Shown here piece by piece: positions 33,390 through 44,314 of a stretch of DNA of 64,000 nt. The stretch's first letter is position 1; every line of letters starts with the position of its first letter. The stretch comes from Sindora glabra (taxonomy: Eukaryota > Streptophyta > Magnoliopsida > Fabales > Fabaceae): positions 60,237,989 through 60,301,988 of the forward strand of contig CM035228.1 of NCBI GenBank assembly GCA_020226215.1. Direction: 5' to 3'. The notes below the pieces were generated by a model that was given only the letters and a program-made list of their open reading frames with translations, did not search any database and was not told the origin of the DNA. The translations under genes and the position numbers were made by a program.

Positions 33390-34650
33390 AAATTTTTATT
33401 AGCATGTCACTATGTAACAAAATTAGATTAAAAACTGGTTTGCTATATAAACTAAGTTTTACCTTTAGTGATCCTTTGATATTAGCCTTTATTGTACTAG
33501 TAGAATGCAAAAATGGAATGCATAATTTGATATGAAAATAAATGTAAAAACAAACTAAACAAAATGCAATAGAATGAACATAGTATACTGTATTAATGCA
33601 GAATGCAAAATTAGGGTTTTTTTTGCAAAAAATTAAAACAATAGCAATAAACTAAACAAATACAAAAATAGAAGCAAAATAGAAAGTAAATAAAAAGAAA
33701 CTTAATGTAATGAAGAAATTGATTTAAGGAATTTAGAGCTCTAAGTTGGATTAATCATGGATCATTAAATATTTGACTTTTCGAATTAATTTTTTAACTT
33801 TAAATTGTTTGAAACCCTTGTAACAATTTATGAATTTTATGCTAGATGATCATCTAGAATTTGGTCAATTAAGATTAGCTAGATTAAGCAACTGCTATAA
33901 ACTCTAGCTAGATTGAAATTGATTTAAAGATAGAATTCAATTGAATTGAGAAATTCAATTAGAAATCTCAAAATTAGTCCCTCAACCCTTTGTCCCTATG
34001 TGTAAAATCATGATTTAATAATCATAATTCAACATCAAAATAGCATAATATCATAAATCACAATGATGATAACCAATTATACTAAATTAACATCTAATAT
34101 AAGTAATTTTAAGAAATCAGCATAAATAATTAAGGAAAGAGAAAAATTAATTAAAGAAAGTCAACATTACAAATTATAATTTCATAATCCAAAAGATGAA
34201 AACCTCAAACTCCTTGAATCAATCATGGATTTAAGCTTCCATTGATGAAGAACAAAAGAGAAACAAGAAGAATAAGAGAAAAGTTATGTTGTTAAATGCT
34301 TTATAGTTTGAATAGTATGAATCTCTTCAGCTCTTTTTCCTTTTATATGATCTAATTACCCTAAAACCCTATTGAACTAGAATCCCAAGTCTTTTAAGAT
34401 TACAAAAATAGGGTTTTCTAATTTTTAGAAGCCCAAGCCTAATTTTTATAAAGCAATTAACTCTAATACTTACAACAATGAATTCTTGCAAGTCTAACTC
34501 TCACCTAGTATAATACTACTAGAACAATGTAATTTAGGTAAACCATAAACATGAAAGTTATAGGCCTAGGTTTAGAAAAATTTAGGCATTGATTTCACAT
34601 TAATCAGATCTCTATAGCTTCACATATGGCCCAAAAACAAAGATGGACTC
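33390..34650 (-). repeat. Athila/Tat-like 5' LTR, inner part
   Basis: Non-coding; its inner edge could be anywhere in 33390-33405. It ends at the Z target duplication GACTC (34646-34650) and resumes at 47179. Confidence 0.55.
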
Positions 34651-37507
34651 TGTAATGTCCTGAATTTTTAATTTTTATCATTTGAATCTTTGAATTCTGA
34701 GGTTGTAAAAATGAAGGGCATGTTTAAATTAGCTTGGTATGTGAATTTCAAGTTCAAAGGTTTTAAGTGTAAGTGTAACCAAAATTTTAAAGAAAAGGGA
34801 ACAATAGGAAAGGAATTAATTTTTCTAAATAATATAGATGATCAAAGCAAGTTAGAAAATCCTAGAAATGGGACTTGTCTAAGTCTACCAGTCTATGAAT
34901 TTTCAGACAGTCAGGTAACCCTATGGACTATATTGCAAAGTACAAAACGAAGTGTGGGTTAAAGTGTGAATAACCAAGAATTTGGGGTCTAATATGTAAT
35001 TTTATTTAGTGTGGCCAATAGACACATGATAAGAGTCAATCATTAGAAGAAACCAATAGACACATGACAAGTGTCATTTTTATAAAGAAATGGCAAGAAT
35101 AGCCTTACTAATAGCAAAAAAAGACCAAAATACCCTTAGAAATTCCAAAAATGATTAAAATACCCTTGAAGTTTTATGAAAACTCTTTCTCCTTCACCTT
35201 TCTTCTCCAAAACCGTGGAAGACTCCATGAAAGAAGCTAAAACTGTGAGCTAGAGAGAAGGAAGAGAGAGAAATTTTCTTTTGGCTTTTTCACCTAAAAA
35301 TAGTGAGATTTAGGCTTAGGTGTAGAAGATAAAGTTGCTTCTCTCATCAAGCTCTATCACATAGTGTATTTAGATTGAAGAAACCTCCAAAGTTGATCAA
35401 GTTTGGTGAGCTCTAAGTGGGGATATTCAAGTTGCTCCAACAAGTAAAAAAGTTCTCCTCTAAAAGCTCTTCAATGTACTCTTTTTAGTTTATTGAAATT
35501 TTAATATTGGTGTGGTCAAAGGAGGTTGACTATAGAGTTTTGGATAATTTGAGCATGTCTAATGATATTTTGGATGTTGTTATGTTAATCTATGGCTTTG
35601 GTTTGGCATAAAAACAACAAGAAATCATGATGTACAAATTAGGGTTTTAGAGGCATAATGGTATATGTATGGATTTGGCATGATTTGTTTGGAATTTGGC
35701 TAAATTGATGAAATTAAAATGATTCTTATGAATTATGGAGCCTATGAAAGATGAAATTTTGAATTATGAAAGTTTGTATGAAAATTTCTTTTTGAAAGCC
35801 AAAAATCGTGAGCATGGCAAAGGAAGGAGGGAAAGAGTTTTAGCCATTTAATTGTGTTTTTGGAAGTTTGAAATAATGTATTACAATGAAATTTAGGAGG
35901 TATTGGAATGTACATTAAAAATTTGGACACTTCCTTCATGGTTTAGTGTATGTGGAGGAAGTGAGAATGCATGAAGTTTAAGAAAAATGATGGTGTTCTA
36001 ATAAGAATTATGATGTGTATTTATGTAGAGCAAGAAAAGTGGCAAGTTGGAAAGGCAAAGGGATTGTAGAGAAATTTCCAAGTGAGGGCAAAGGAATCAT
36101 CACTATTGGAAGTTTTTAAAAGGTAGCTATCTTTATCCTTAAGCTCTGTTTTCCATTTATATATTTTCTGTATTTTATGCTATTGTATGAAATGTGTATA
36201 AAATTGCTATGTGCCCATTCCAGAAAGATAGTAAAATACTATGTGTGAGGCCTATGGCCCGAATTCCCCGGGATGATAATGAAATTGCTATGTGCGGTAC
36301 TTACGGCCTGAGTGCTGTGTGCATGAGGCCTAAGTACGATTATCTGTGATGGCCATCTAGATATCTATATGAGTCCTTGAATGGGCTTGATGATTACTGT
36401 GTGCAGTGCATATTTCTTACAATGGTATGGAATGGTATAATAAATGATTATTTGATTTTGGAAATGTATGATTTACTTGCTTAAGAATCTGGAATGGCTT
36501 AATATGTTTTTCTTGCTATAGCTAGCTACTAGGAAACTTTGTTTCTCATGTTTCTATATTATTTACTAACCATTCCAGGTGATGCTTTCAAAGGCCCTCT
36601 TGATAAGGAAGAATAATGTTTTGAAGTTGTATTAAAATTTTCATAAAGTTTGTGATATTAGTATGTGTTGGATATATATTTTTTAAGTTGAAATTTTTGT
36701 ATAATTATATAACCCTTGCCTATGTTGTATGAAATACATGAATTTGATGTATTATGAACTAGTTTGGATTGGTAAGCCTCTAATATACAATGTGTGTGAA
36801 GTTGAAAAATGATCAAATGAACAGTGAACTTGCAAGGCAGTAAGCTGAGTATGTTTGCAGGGATTTTTGGCTGAGTTATGATGCTCTAAAAATTATTAGA
36901 AAATTCAGGAGTGGACTTCATTTATGTATCATCCTCCGTGACAAAATTCAGCTTAAAATAAGCTCATTTGCTATAGGAATTTATCACACGTTTTGGACTA
37001 CCCTGTTCCCATCACAATGCTGAATACAAATTGTAACTTAGTATTCCGAAGGAGTAAATGGATGAGTTTTGATATGAAATTTTATGGCAAGTATCTAACA
37101 TGTTTATCAAGTCCCATACAAAATTTGAGCTTAATTGGAGTTGATTTACTTCCTGAACTAAGGGCTTGCTTTTACAGTTGTAAATTCTGGACAGCACTAG
37201 AATAGGAACACTTTGCTATGAATTTTAAGGATCAAATAATGTCTAAATGATTTCAAATTTTTACATGATGAATTCAATGAGTATAGGATTCATGGGAACA
37301 AATTTCGTAATTTTTGGAGTTCTGAAATGTAGTTTTACATATTTTTGAAATTGGTCCAATAATTCTGAAAATGAGCAGAAAATTTTTGAAACTCAAATTC
37401 TGTAATATTTTGTTTCACAGAATCTTAAATTAGCTTGTAAAAGACCTAGTTGTGCAATAATTACCTATTTAATGAGTATTAAGGTGTTAATAAGCAAGAG
37501 AGTTACA
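34651..37507 (+). repeat. Z 5' LTR
   Basis: 2857 bp, TGTAATGTCCTG to GAGAGTTACA. It contains an internal near-repeat CCAATAGACACATGA(C/T)AAG at about 35020 and 35065. The ORF at 34690-34962 is not supported as a gene. Confidence 0.92.
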
Positions 37508-37523
37508 TTTTAGTATTAGAGCA
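37508..37523 (+). other. Z primer-binding site
   Basis: TTTTAGTATTAGAGCA directly follows the 5' LTR, a decayed initiator-Met-tRNA site. Confidence 0.7.
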
Positions 37524-37623
37524 TATTTTAGGGCCTTGCTGTATATGTGCGAATATCTGTTTATTAATTGTATTTGGTTGTTGCATGAATGGAAGTGTGT
37601 TTATATTGAAATTTCATATAAGC

Positions 37624-37797
37624 ATGGCTAGTAGAGGTAGAAAAAGTAGAAAAGATGCAAGTGAAGGAGGAAATGATGAGATGGCTCATGCCATGGCTGC
37701 TTTAGCTCAAGTATTACAGAGGCTTGAGTAGAAGATTGATCAAGGGGATCAATAGAACAACCATAAGAAATTGGACCCATTCAAACTGAGGAAGAGG
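37624..37797 (+). pseudogene. Z gag N-terminus
   Basis: ATG at 37624 opens MASRGRKSRKDASEGGNDEM, followed by AAL-QVLQRLE then a stop, the basic N-terminal lead of chromovirus gag. It is cut at 37802 by the inverted solo LTR and resumes at 40612. It lies in the 295-bp spacer between two long inverted repeats. Confidence 0.65.
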
Positions 37798-37802
37798 TAC
37801 AG

Positions 37803-40606
37803 TGTAACTCCCTTACTTATTAACACCTTAATCCTCATTAAATAGGTAATTGTTACACAATTAGGTCTTTCTATGGCCAAATTATGATTCTGTAAAACAA
37901 AATATTACAGATTCTGAGTTTCAGAAATTTTCTGCTCATTTCCAGAATTACTAGACCAACTTCAAAAATATGAAAAACTACTTTACGGGACTCCAAAAAT
38001 CATGAAATTGGATCCTATGAACCTTTCACGTGTTAACTACATCCTGTAAAAATTTGAAATAATTTAGACATCATTAGACCTTTCAGAACTTACAAAAAAT
38101 TGTTTCTGTCCCAGTACTGTCCAAAATTCACAATTGTAAAAGTAAACCCTTATTTCAGGGGGTAAATCAACTCCGAATAATCTTAAATTTGGTATGGGAA
38201 TTTATTAACATGTTATATACTTTCCATAAAATTTCAGATAAAAACTCATCCATTTACTCCTTCTGATCTCTAAGATACAATTAGTGCTCTGCACTGTGAC
38301 GGTAACAGGGGATACTAAAACATGTAATAAATTCACATAGTAGAAGAGATTATTTTAAGCTGAATTTTGGCACAGAGGATGGTAAATAAATGAAGTTCAC
38401 TCCTGAATTTTATCATAATTTTTAGAGCATCAAAACTTAAGCAAAAGTCCCTGCAAACATACTCCTCTTACTGCCTACGAATTTACTGTTCATTTGGTCA
38501 TTTCCAATTTCACACATATTGCATACTAAGTTACCTTCTACTTCAAACCAACTCACAATACATCAAATTCATATGTTTCATATAATATAGGTAAGGGTCA
38601 GATAGTTATACAAAAATTTCAACTTACAAAACATATATCCATCACATACTAACATCACAAACTACATAGACATTTTTAATACAACTTCAAAACATTATTC
38701 TCCTTTGTCAAGAGGGCCTTTAGAAGCATCACCTGGAATGGTTAGTAACAATACAGAAATATAAGAAACAAAGTTTCCCAGTAGCTAGCTATTACCATAA
38801 AAACATATCAAGCCATTCTAGATCCTTAAGCAAATAAAACATACATTTCAAAATTAATTAATCATTTATCATCTCATTCCATACCATTGTAAGAAATATG
38901 CATCACACATAGCAATCATCAATCCCATTCAAGGACTCATAAAGATATCAAGATGGCCATCACAGATAGTTATACCTAGGCCTCATATACAGCAATTTCA
39001 CTATCTTCCCGGGGTACTCGGGCCATAGGTACTATATACAACAATTTTATGCACATCAATTTCATTCACATTCCATACAATGGCATAAAATACAAAAAAC
39101 ACATAAATGAAAAACAGAGCTTAAGGATAAAGCTAGCTACCTTTTAAAAGCTTCCAATAGTGATGTTTCCTTTGCCCTTACTTAAAAACTTCTTTACAAG
39201 TCCCCTTGCCTTCCTAACTTGTCACTTCTTAGTCTACATAAATACACATCATAATTCTTATTTGAACATCATCATTTTTCTTAAACTTCATGTATTCTTC
39301 ACTTCCTCCACATACACTAAACCATGAAGGAAGTACCCAAATTTTAATGTACATTCCAATATCTCCTAAATTTCATTGTAATACATTATTCCAATCTTCC
39401 AAAAACACAATTTAAATGGCTAAATCTCCTTCCCTCCTTCTTTTCCATATTCACGGTTTTGGCTTCTCAAAAGGGAAATTTCACACACACTTTCATAATT
39501 CAAAATTTCATCTTCCATAGGCTTCATAATTCATAAGAATCATTCTAATTTCATCAATTTAGCCAAATTCCAAACAAATCATGCCAAATCCATACATGCA
39601 CCATTATGCCTCTAAAACCCTAGTGTGTACATCATGGTTTCTTATTGTTTTTACACCAAACCAAAGCCATAGATCAATAAAACATCCAAAACACCATTAG
39701 ACATGTTCAAATCATCCAAAACTCCATGGTCAACCACATTTGACCACACCAACATCAAAATTTCAAGAAACTAAAAAGAGTACATTAAAAAGCTTTTAGA
39801 GGAGAACATTTTTACCTCTTGGTGCAACTTGAAAATCCTCACTTAGAGCTCACCAAACTTGATCAAACTTGATCAAACTTGAGTTTTCTTCAATCTAAAC
39901 ACACCAATAGATAGAGCTTGATGAGAGGAGCAATTTTCTCTTCTACACCTAAGCTTAATTTTCACTATTTTTGGGTAAAAAAGCCAAAAGAAAATTTTTC
40001 TCTCTTCCTTCTCTCTCTTGCACGTCCAAGCTTGTTTTCATGGAGGTATCCACGGCTACAAGGTGAAATGGAGAAGAAGAAAGAGTTTTCATGAAGCTTC
40101 AAGGGTATTTTAGTCATTTTTTAAATTTTCAAGGGTATTTTAGTCTTTTTTCACCAATTAGTAAGGCTATTCTTGCCATTTTTTTCTAATAATAACACTT
40201 GTCATGTGTCTATTGGTCACACTAAATAAAATCACATATTACACCCCAAATTCTTGGTTATTCATATTAGATCCCAAATTCTTGGTTATTTACACTTTAA
40301 CGACACCCGATTTTGCACTTTTGCAATTTGGTCCATAGGGTTTCTGTTTGTTTAAAATTCCTTACACTGTTAAACTTAGATAACTCCCCTTTTTAGGGTT
40401 TTCTAACCTCCTCTAATCATCTATATTGTTTATGAAAATTAATTCTTTTCCTACTATCATTTTTCCTTCAAAATTTCGTTTACACTTACACTTAATTCCT
40501 TTCAACTTAAGATTCACCCACCAAGCTAATTCAAACGTGCTCTTCGTTTCTATAGCCTCAGAATTTAGAGATTCAAATGATAGAATTAAAAATTTAGGAC
40601 ATTACA
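37803..40606 (-). mobile_element. Solo LTR of the Z family, inserted in Z gag in inverse orientation
   Basis: 2804 bp. On the minus strand it starts TGTAATGTCCTAAATTTT and ends GTAAGGGAGTTACA, aligning with the Z LTRs along the whole length (near 85-90 percent by eye). The target duplication TACAG is perfect (37798-37802 and 40607-40611), so it arose by a second insertion of the family followed by LTR-LTR recombination. It carries a private small duplication of a CCCAAATTCTTGGTTATT phrase at about 40246-40293. Confidence 0.92.
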
Positions 40607-40611
40607 TACAG

Positions 40612-41047
40612 GCTAATAAATTAACCAAGTTGGTGAATCAATTCAGAAAAATGAACCCTCCCACCTTTAATGGGAAAGTTAGTCCCAGTGAAGCAAAGAA
40701 CTGGATTAGGGAGATACAGAAGATCTTTGGCCTAGTGCCTTGCAACTCTGAACAAAGAGTGCAATTAGTTACTTTCTAGCTACATGAAGAAGCTGAGTAT
40801 TGGTGGAAAAGTACTAAACAAATTATGTTGAATAGAGAATAGCTTTTGAACTGGGAAATCTACAGTCTTTTATAAACAATATTTACCTAAAATTATTTAG
40901 GACCAGAAGGAGTGTGAATTTTTAGATTTGCAGCAAATCGATGATATGGATACAGAAGAGCTCTTGACCAAATTTGAGGAGATGTCTAAATTCTCTAAAT
41001 ACTTAAGGGATCATTACAATGAAGTATGGAAGTGCATAAAATTAGAA
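40612..41047 (+). pseudogene. Z gag middle part (block A)
   Basis: Reads LTKLVNQFRKMNPPTFNGKV, AKNWIREIQKIFGLV and, after a stop, EEAEYWWKSTKQ, the retrotransposon gag domain. It then continues LQQIDDMDTEELLTKFEEMS to WKCIKLE. At that point (41043-41048, TAGAAA) the same open frame passes into the integrase C-terminal part. The rest of gag, including the zinc knuckle, is missing. Confidence 0.8.
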
Positions 41048-41373
41048 AGAACCATACAGACACTAGCAGATATGTTAAGATCTTGTGTGTTAGAAATGAA
41101 AGGAAATTGGGATTCATATTTGTCGTTAGCTGAATTTGCTTATAATAATAGTTTTCATTTTAGTATACAGATGGCACCATATGAGGCCCTGTATGGTAGG
41201 AAGTGCAGATCTCCATTATGTTGGGTAGAACTAAGTGAAAGAGCTATCCTAGGACTAGAGCTAGTGGATCAAACCACTCAGCAGATAAAGCTTATCAGAG
41301 AAAGATTATTAGCAGCATAAAGTCGTCAGAAGAGTTATGCAGATAAAAATGGCGACCCCTAGAATTTGAGGTG
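41048..41373 (+). pseudogene. Z integrase C-terminal part (block D), misplaced upstream
   Basis: RTIQTLADMLRSCVLEMKGN, SLAEFAYNNSFHFSIQMAPY and EALYGRKCRSPLCW are the segment that normally follows the catalytic glutamate of gypsy integrase. It ends LIRERLLAA, stop, SRQKSYADK and, after a one-base frameshift in an A-run, PLEFEV. The last codons (GAG GTG) form the start of the AGGTGTTT junction with block C. Gag and this block share one 130-codon ORF (40928-41320). Confidence 0.85.
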
Positions 41374-42337
41374 TTTACAAATCATAAAAGTCTTAAATAC
41401 CTTTTTGATCAGAAGGAATTGAATATGAGGTAGAGGAGATGGCTAGAATTTCTCAAGGATTATGATTTTACTCTTAAATACCATCCAGGAAAAGCGAACT
41501 AGTAGCAAATGCACTTAGTAGAAAGTCCATACACATGGCAACAATGATGATGGAAGAATACAAGTTGATTGAAGGAATCAGAGATTTAAATCTGAATATA
41601 TCTGAAGAATCTGGGGCATTAATGGGTAGGGAAGTTAGAATTGTTAGTAACTTGGAAAAGAGGATTAGGAAAGCTTTAGAAAAAGATGATCTGGCTAAGA
41701 AGAAAATGGAATAATCGGGGCAAAATAAAGCTAAAGATTTTAGCATGTCTGGAGATGAATTACTTAGATTCAAAAATAGAGTTTATGTACCTAATGATGA
41801 TGGTCTGAGGGATGAGATTTTGAAGGAAGCGCATAAAAGTAGATATACTATTCATCCTGGAGTTATCAAAATGTATCAAAATCGAAAGAAGAATTTTTAG
41901 TGGCCGGGAATGAAATCTGATGTCACTCAAGTTGTAACTAAATGTTTGACATGTCAAAGAGTTAAGATAGAACATCAAAGACCGGCTAGATTATTACATC
42001 CTTTAGACATTCCTGAATGCAAGTAGGACAATATAGCTATGTATTTTATTATAGGACTTCCTCTGGACATGATGGCATTTGGGTGATTATAGACAGGCTC
42101 ACAAAATCTGCTCATTTCTTAGCTATTAAGATTACTTATTCTTTGGATAAGTTAGCAAGGAACTATATTAATGAGATTGTTAGATTGCATGGTGTACCCA
42201 ACAGTATTGTATTTGACAGAGATCCTAGGTTCACTTCTAAATTTTGGATAGCTTTGTAGGAAGTTATGGGCACGAAGCTAAGGTTTAGTATGGCGTACCA
42301 CCCACAGACAGATGGACAAATAGAAAATCACCTGAAC
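41374..42337 (+). pseudogene. Z RNase H C-terminus, integrase zinc finger and core (block C)
   Basis: Begins FTNHKSLKYLFDQKELNMR, the RNase H end including its third acidic position region (TDH changed to TNH), then LEFLKDYDFTLKYHPGKA. The zinc-binding region reads EAHKSRYTIHPG and CLTCQRVK (HHCC retained, about 41825-41960). The core has IDRLTKSAHFLAIK and VFDRDPRF (42092-42235), giving two catalytic Asp, and GQIE (42314-42325) with the catalytic Glu. It breaks off just after this Glu. Stops and frameshifts interrupt it. The continuation of the core is block D, upstream. Confidence 0.85.
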
Positions 42338-44028
42338 TCATCCAAGGTACAATAATATTATATGGTTCTCTAGTAAATGCTATGTTTAATTCAAGTAGTA
42401 CTCATTCCTTTGTTTCTTACGAATGTGTGGGACGTTTGAATCTGATTCCTGAGATATTAACATATCATATGGTTGTGAATACCCCCACAAAAAATAGAGT
42501 TATGACCTCAGATGCATGTCTAAATTGTGTGATACAGTATGAGAGTACATGTAGTATTCTTGATTTGATATGTTTCCTGTTGAGTGATATTGATGTGATC
42601 ATTGGTATAAATTGGTTATCTGCTAATCATGTTGTGCTTAACTGTTCTAATAAGACTGTATCTGTGTGTGCTAATATGCTTGTGGATATGGATGTATCTT
42701 GTTCTGTGTTATCTGTGGAAAATATGTACCTAAACTATACCCATACGGAGAGTAGTTTGGAAAGTGATGCTAAAAGGTTTATGATTTTCTTTGCTGCACA
42801 AGCTGAGTGTGATGATGATATAGGGAAAATACCTATAGTTAGGGAGTATTCTAATGTGTTCCCTAAGGATTTTTGTGGACTACCCCTTGATAGAGTAGTG
42901 GAGTTTGTAATTGATCTAGTGCTGGGTTCAACCCCAGTTTCCAAGACTCCGTACAAAATGGCTCCAGCAGAATTAGTAGAACTCAAGAAACAGATAGAAG
43001 AGTTATTGGAAAAGGGATTCATTCAACCTAGTGTGTCTCTATAGGGTGCACCGATTTTGTTTGTTAAGAAAAAGGATGGAAGTTTAAGGTTGTGCATTGA
43101 CTACAGGCAACTGAATAAGGTGACAATTAAAAATAAAAATCCTTTACCTAGAATAGATGATTTGTTAGACCAATTGGTGGGTGCTATTATTTTCTTAAAA
43201 ATTGATTTAAAATCTAGGTACCACCAATTGAAAGTTAAGAATGAGGATGTACCAAAAACTGCATTTAGAACTAGATATGGTCATTATGAGTTTCTTGTTA
43301 TGCCTTTTGGATTAACAAATGCACCAGCTATTTTTATGAATTACATGAACAAAATTTTCAAACCATATCTAGATCAATTTGTAGTTGTATTTATAGATGA
43401 CATACTCATTTATTCTAGGACACTGGAAGAACATGAAACTTATTTACATATAGTCTTGCAAACTTTAAGAGAAAAGAGATTGTATGCAAAGTTAAGTAAA
43501 TATGAATTTTGGTTGCCTGAAGTCAAATTTTTAGGCTACGTAGCATCTAAAGATGGAGTATTTTTTGACTTACATAAAGTCGAAGTGGTACTGAAATAGG
43601 AAAGACCCAAAACAGTAACGGAAGTAAGGAGTTTTCTTGGCCTGACAGGGTACTACAGGCAATTTATCCAAGGTTTCTTTCAGTTAGCTTTGCCATTGAC
43701 CAGATTAACAAGAAAGGAGCAACTGTTTGTGTGGACAGACAAATGTGAGCAAAGTTTTCAAGAGCTTAAAGACAGATTAACTTCTGCCCCAGTGTTAGTA
43801 ATTCCTGATTCTAGTAAGCCATTTACGATTTATAGTGATGCCTCTAGAAAAGGATTAGGATGTGTGTTGATGCAGGAAGGTAAAGTAGTTGCTTATGCAT
43901 CTAGGAAGTTGAGACCTCATGAAGAGAATTATCCTACACATGATTTAGAGTTAGCAGGTGTTGTATTTGCATTAAAGATTTGGAGGCATTATTTGTATGG
44001 TACACAATTTAAGGTGTTTCATGTTTCT
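42338..44028 (+). pseudogene. Z protease, reverse transcriptase and RNase H N-terminus (block B)
   Basis: One frame with only two stops (43042 and 43597). The protease-like part, from QGTIILYGSLVNAMF, has NSSSTHSF where DTGATHSF is usual, so the catalytic Asp is lost. RT follows: FVKKKDGSLRLCIDYRQLNK (about 43057-43120), MPFGLTNAPAIF, and VFIDDIL (43384-43404) with both catalytic Asp. The connection VRSFLGLTGYYRQF follows. RNase H has FTIYSDASRKGLG and HDLELAGV, two of its acidic residues, then ends at TQFKVF, before the third. Confidence 0.9.
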
Positions 44029-44265
44029 TAGTTAAAAAAGTATTATCCTAATCCCACACATGTCATAAATTATGAAGGAGTGAAAATACATGAAAACTTA
44101 TCATTTACTTTAGAACTAGAAAGGATCTTGGATGTACAGGTGAAACAACTAAGGAATAAGAACATTCCTTTAGTGAAAGTATTATGGAGAAACATGACAG
44201 AGGATGAGGCAACCTGGGAGACTGAGGTAGATATGGGGAACCAGTATCCACATCTTTTTACTTAA
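44029..44265 (+). pseudogene. Z polyprotein tail, chromodomain-type (block E)
   Basis: In the same frame as block B after a TAG at 44029-44031: LKKYYPNPTHVINYEGVKIH, LDVQVKQLRNKNIPLVKVLW and DEATWETEVDMGNQYPHLF, the chromodomain-type tail that normally follows integrase in chromoviruses and is thought to guide insertion into heterochromatin. It is joined to RNase H at the phrase AAGGTGTTTCATGTTTCT (44011-44028). Confidence 0.85.
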
Positions 44266-44299
44266 GGTATGTATCTCAAATTTTGAGGATAAAATTCTT

Positions 44300-44313
44300 T
44301 TAAGGGGATAGAG
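44300..44313 (+). other. Z polypurine tract
   Basis: TTAAGGGGATAGAG just upstream of the 3' LTR. Confidence 0.75.
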
Positions 44314-44314
44314 T

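Noticed and set aside
34690..34962. 90-codon ORF at the start of the Z 5' LTR
   Set aside because: The 3' LTR copy has changes that break it (for example a TAG in the corresponding frame near 44508), and LTR starts are not coding in this class.
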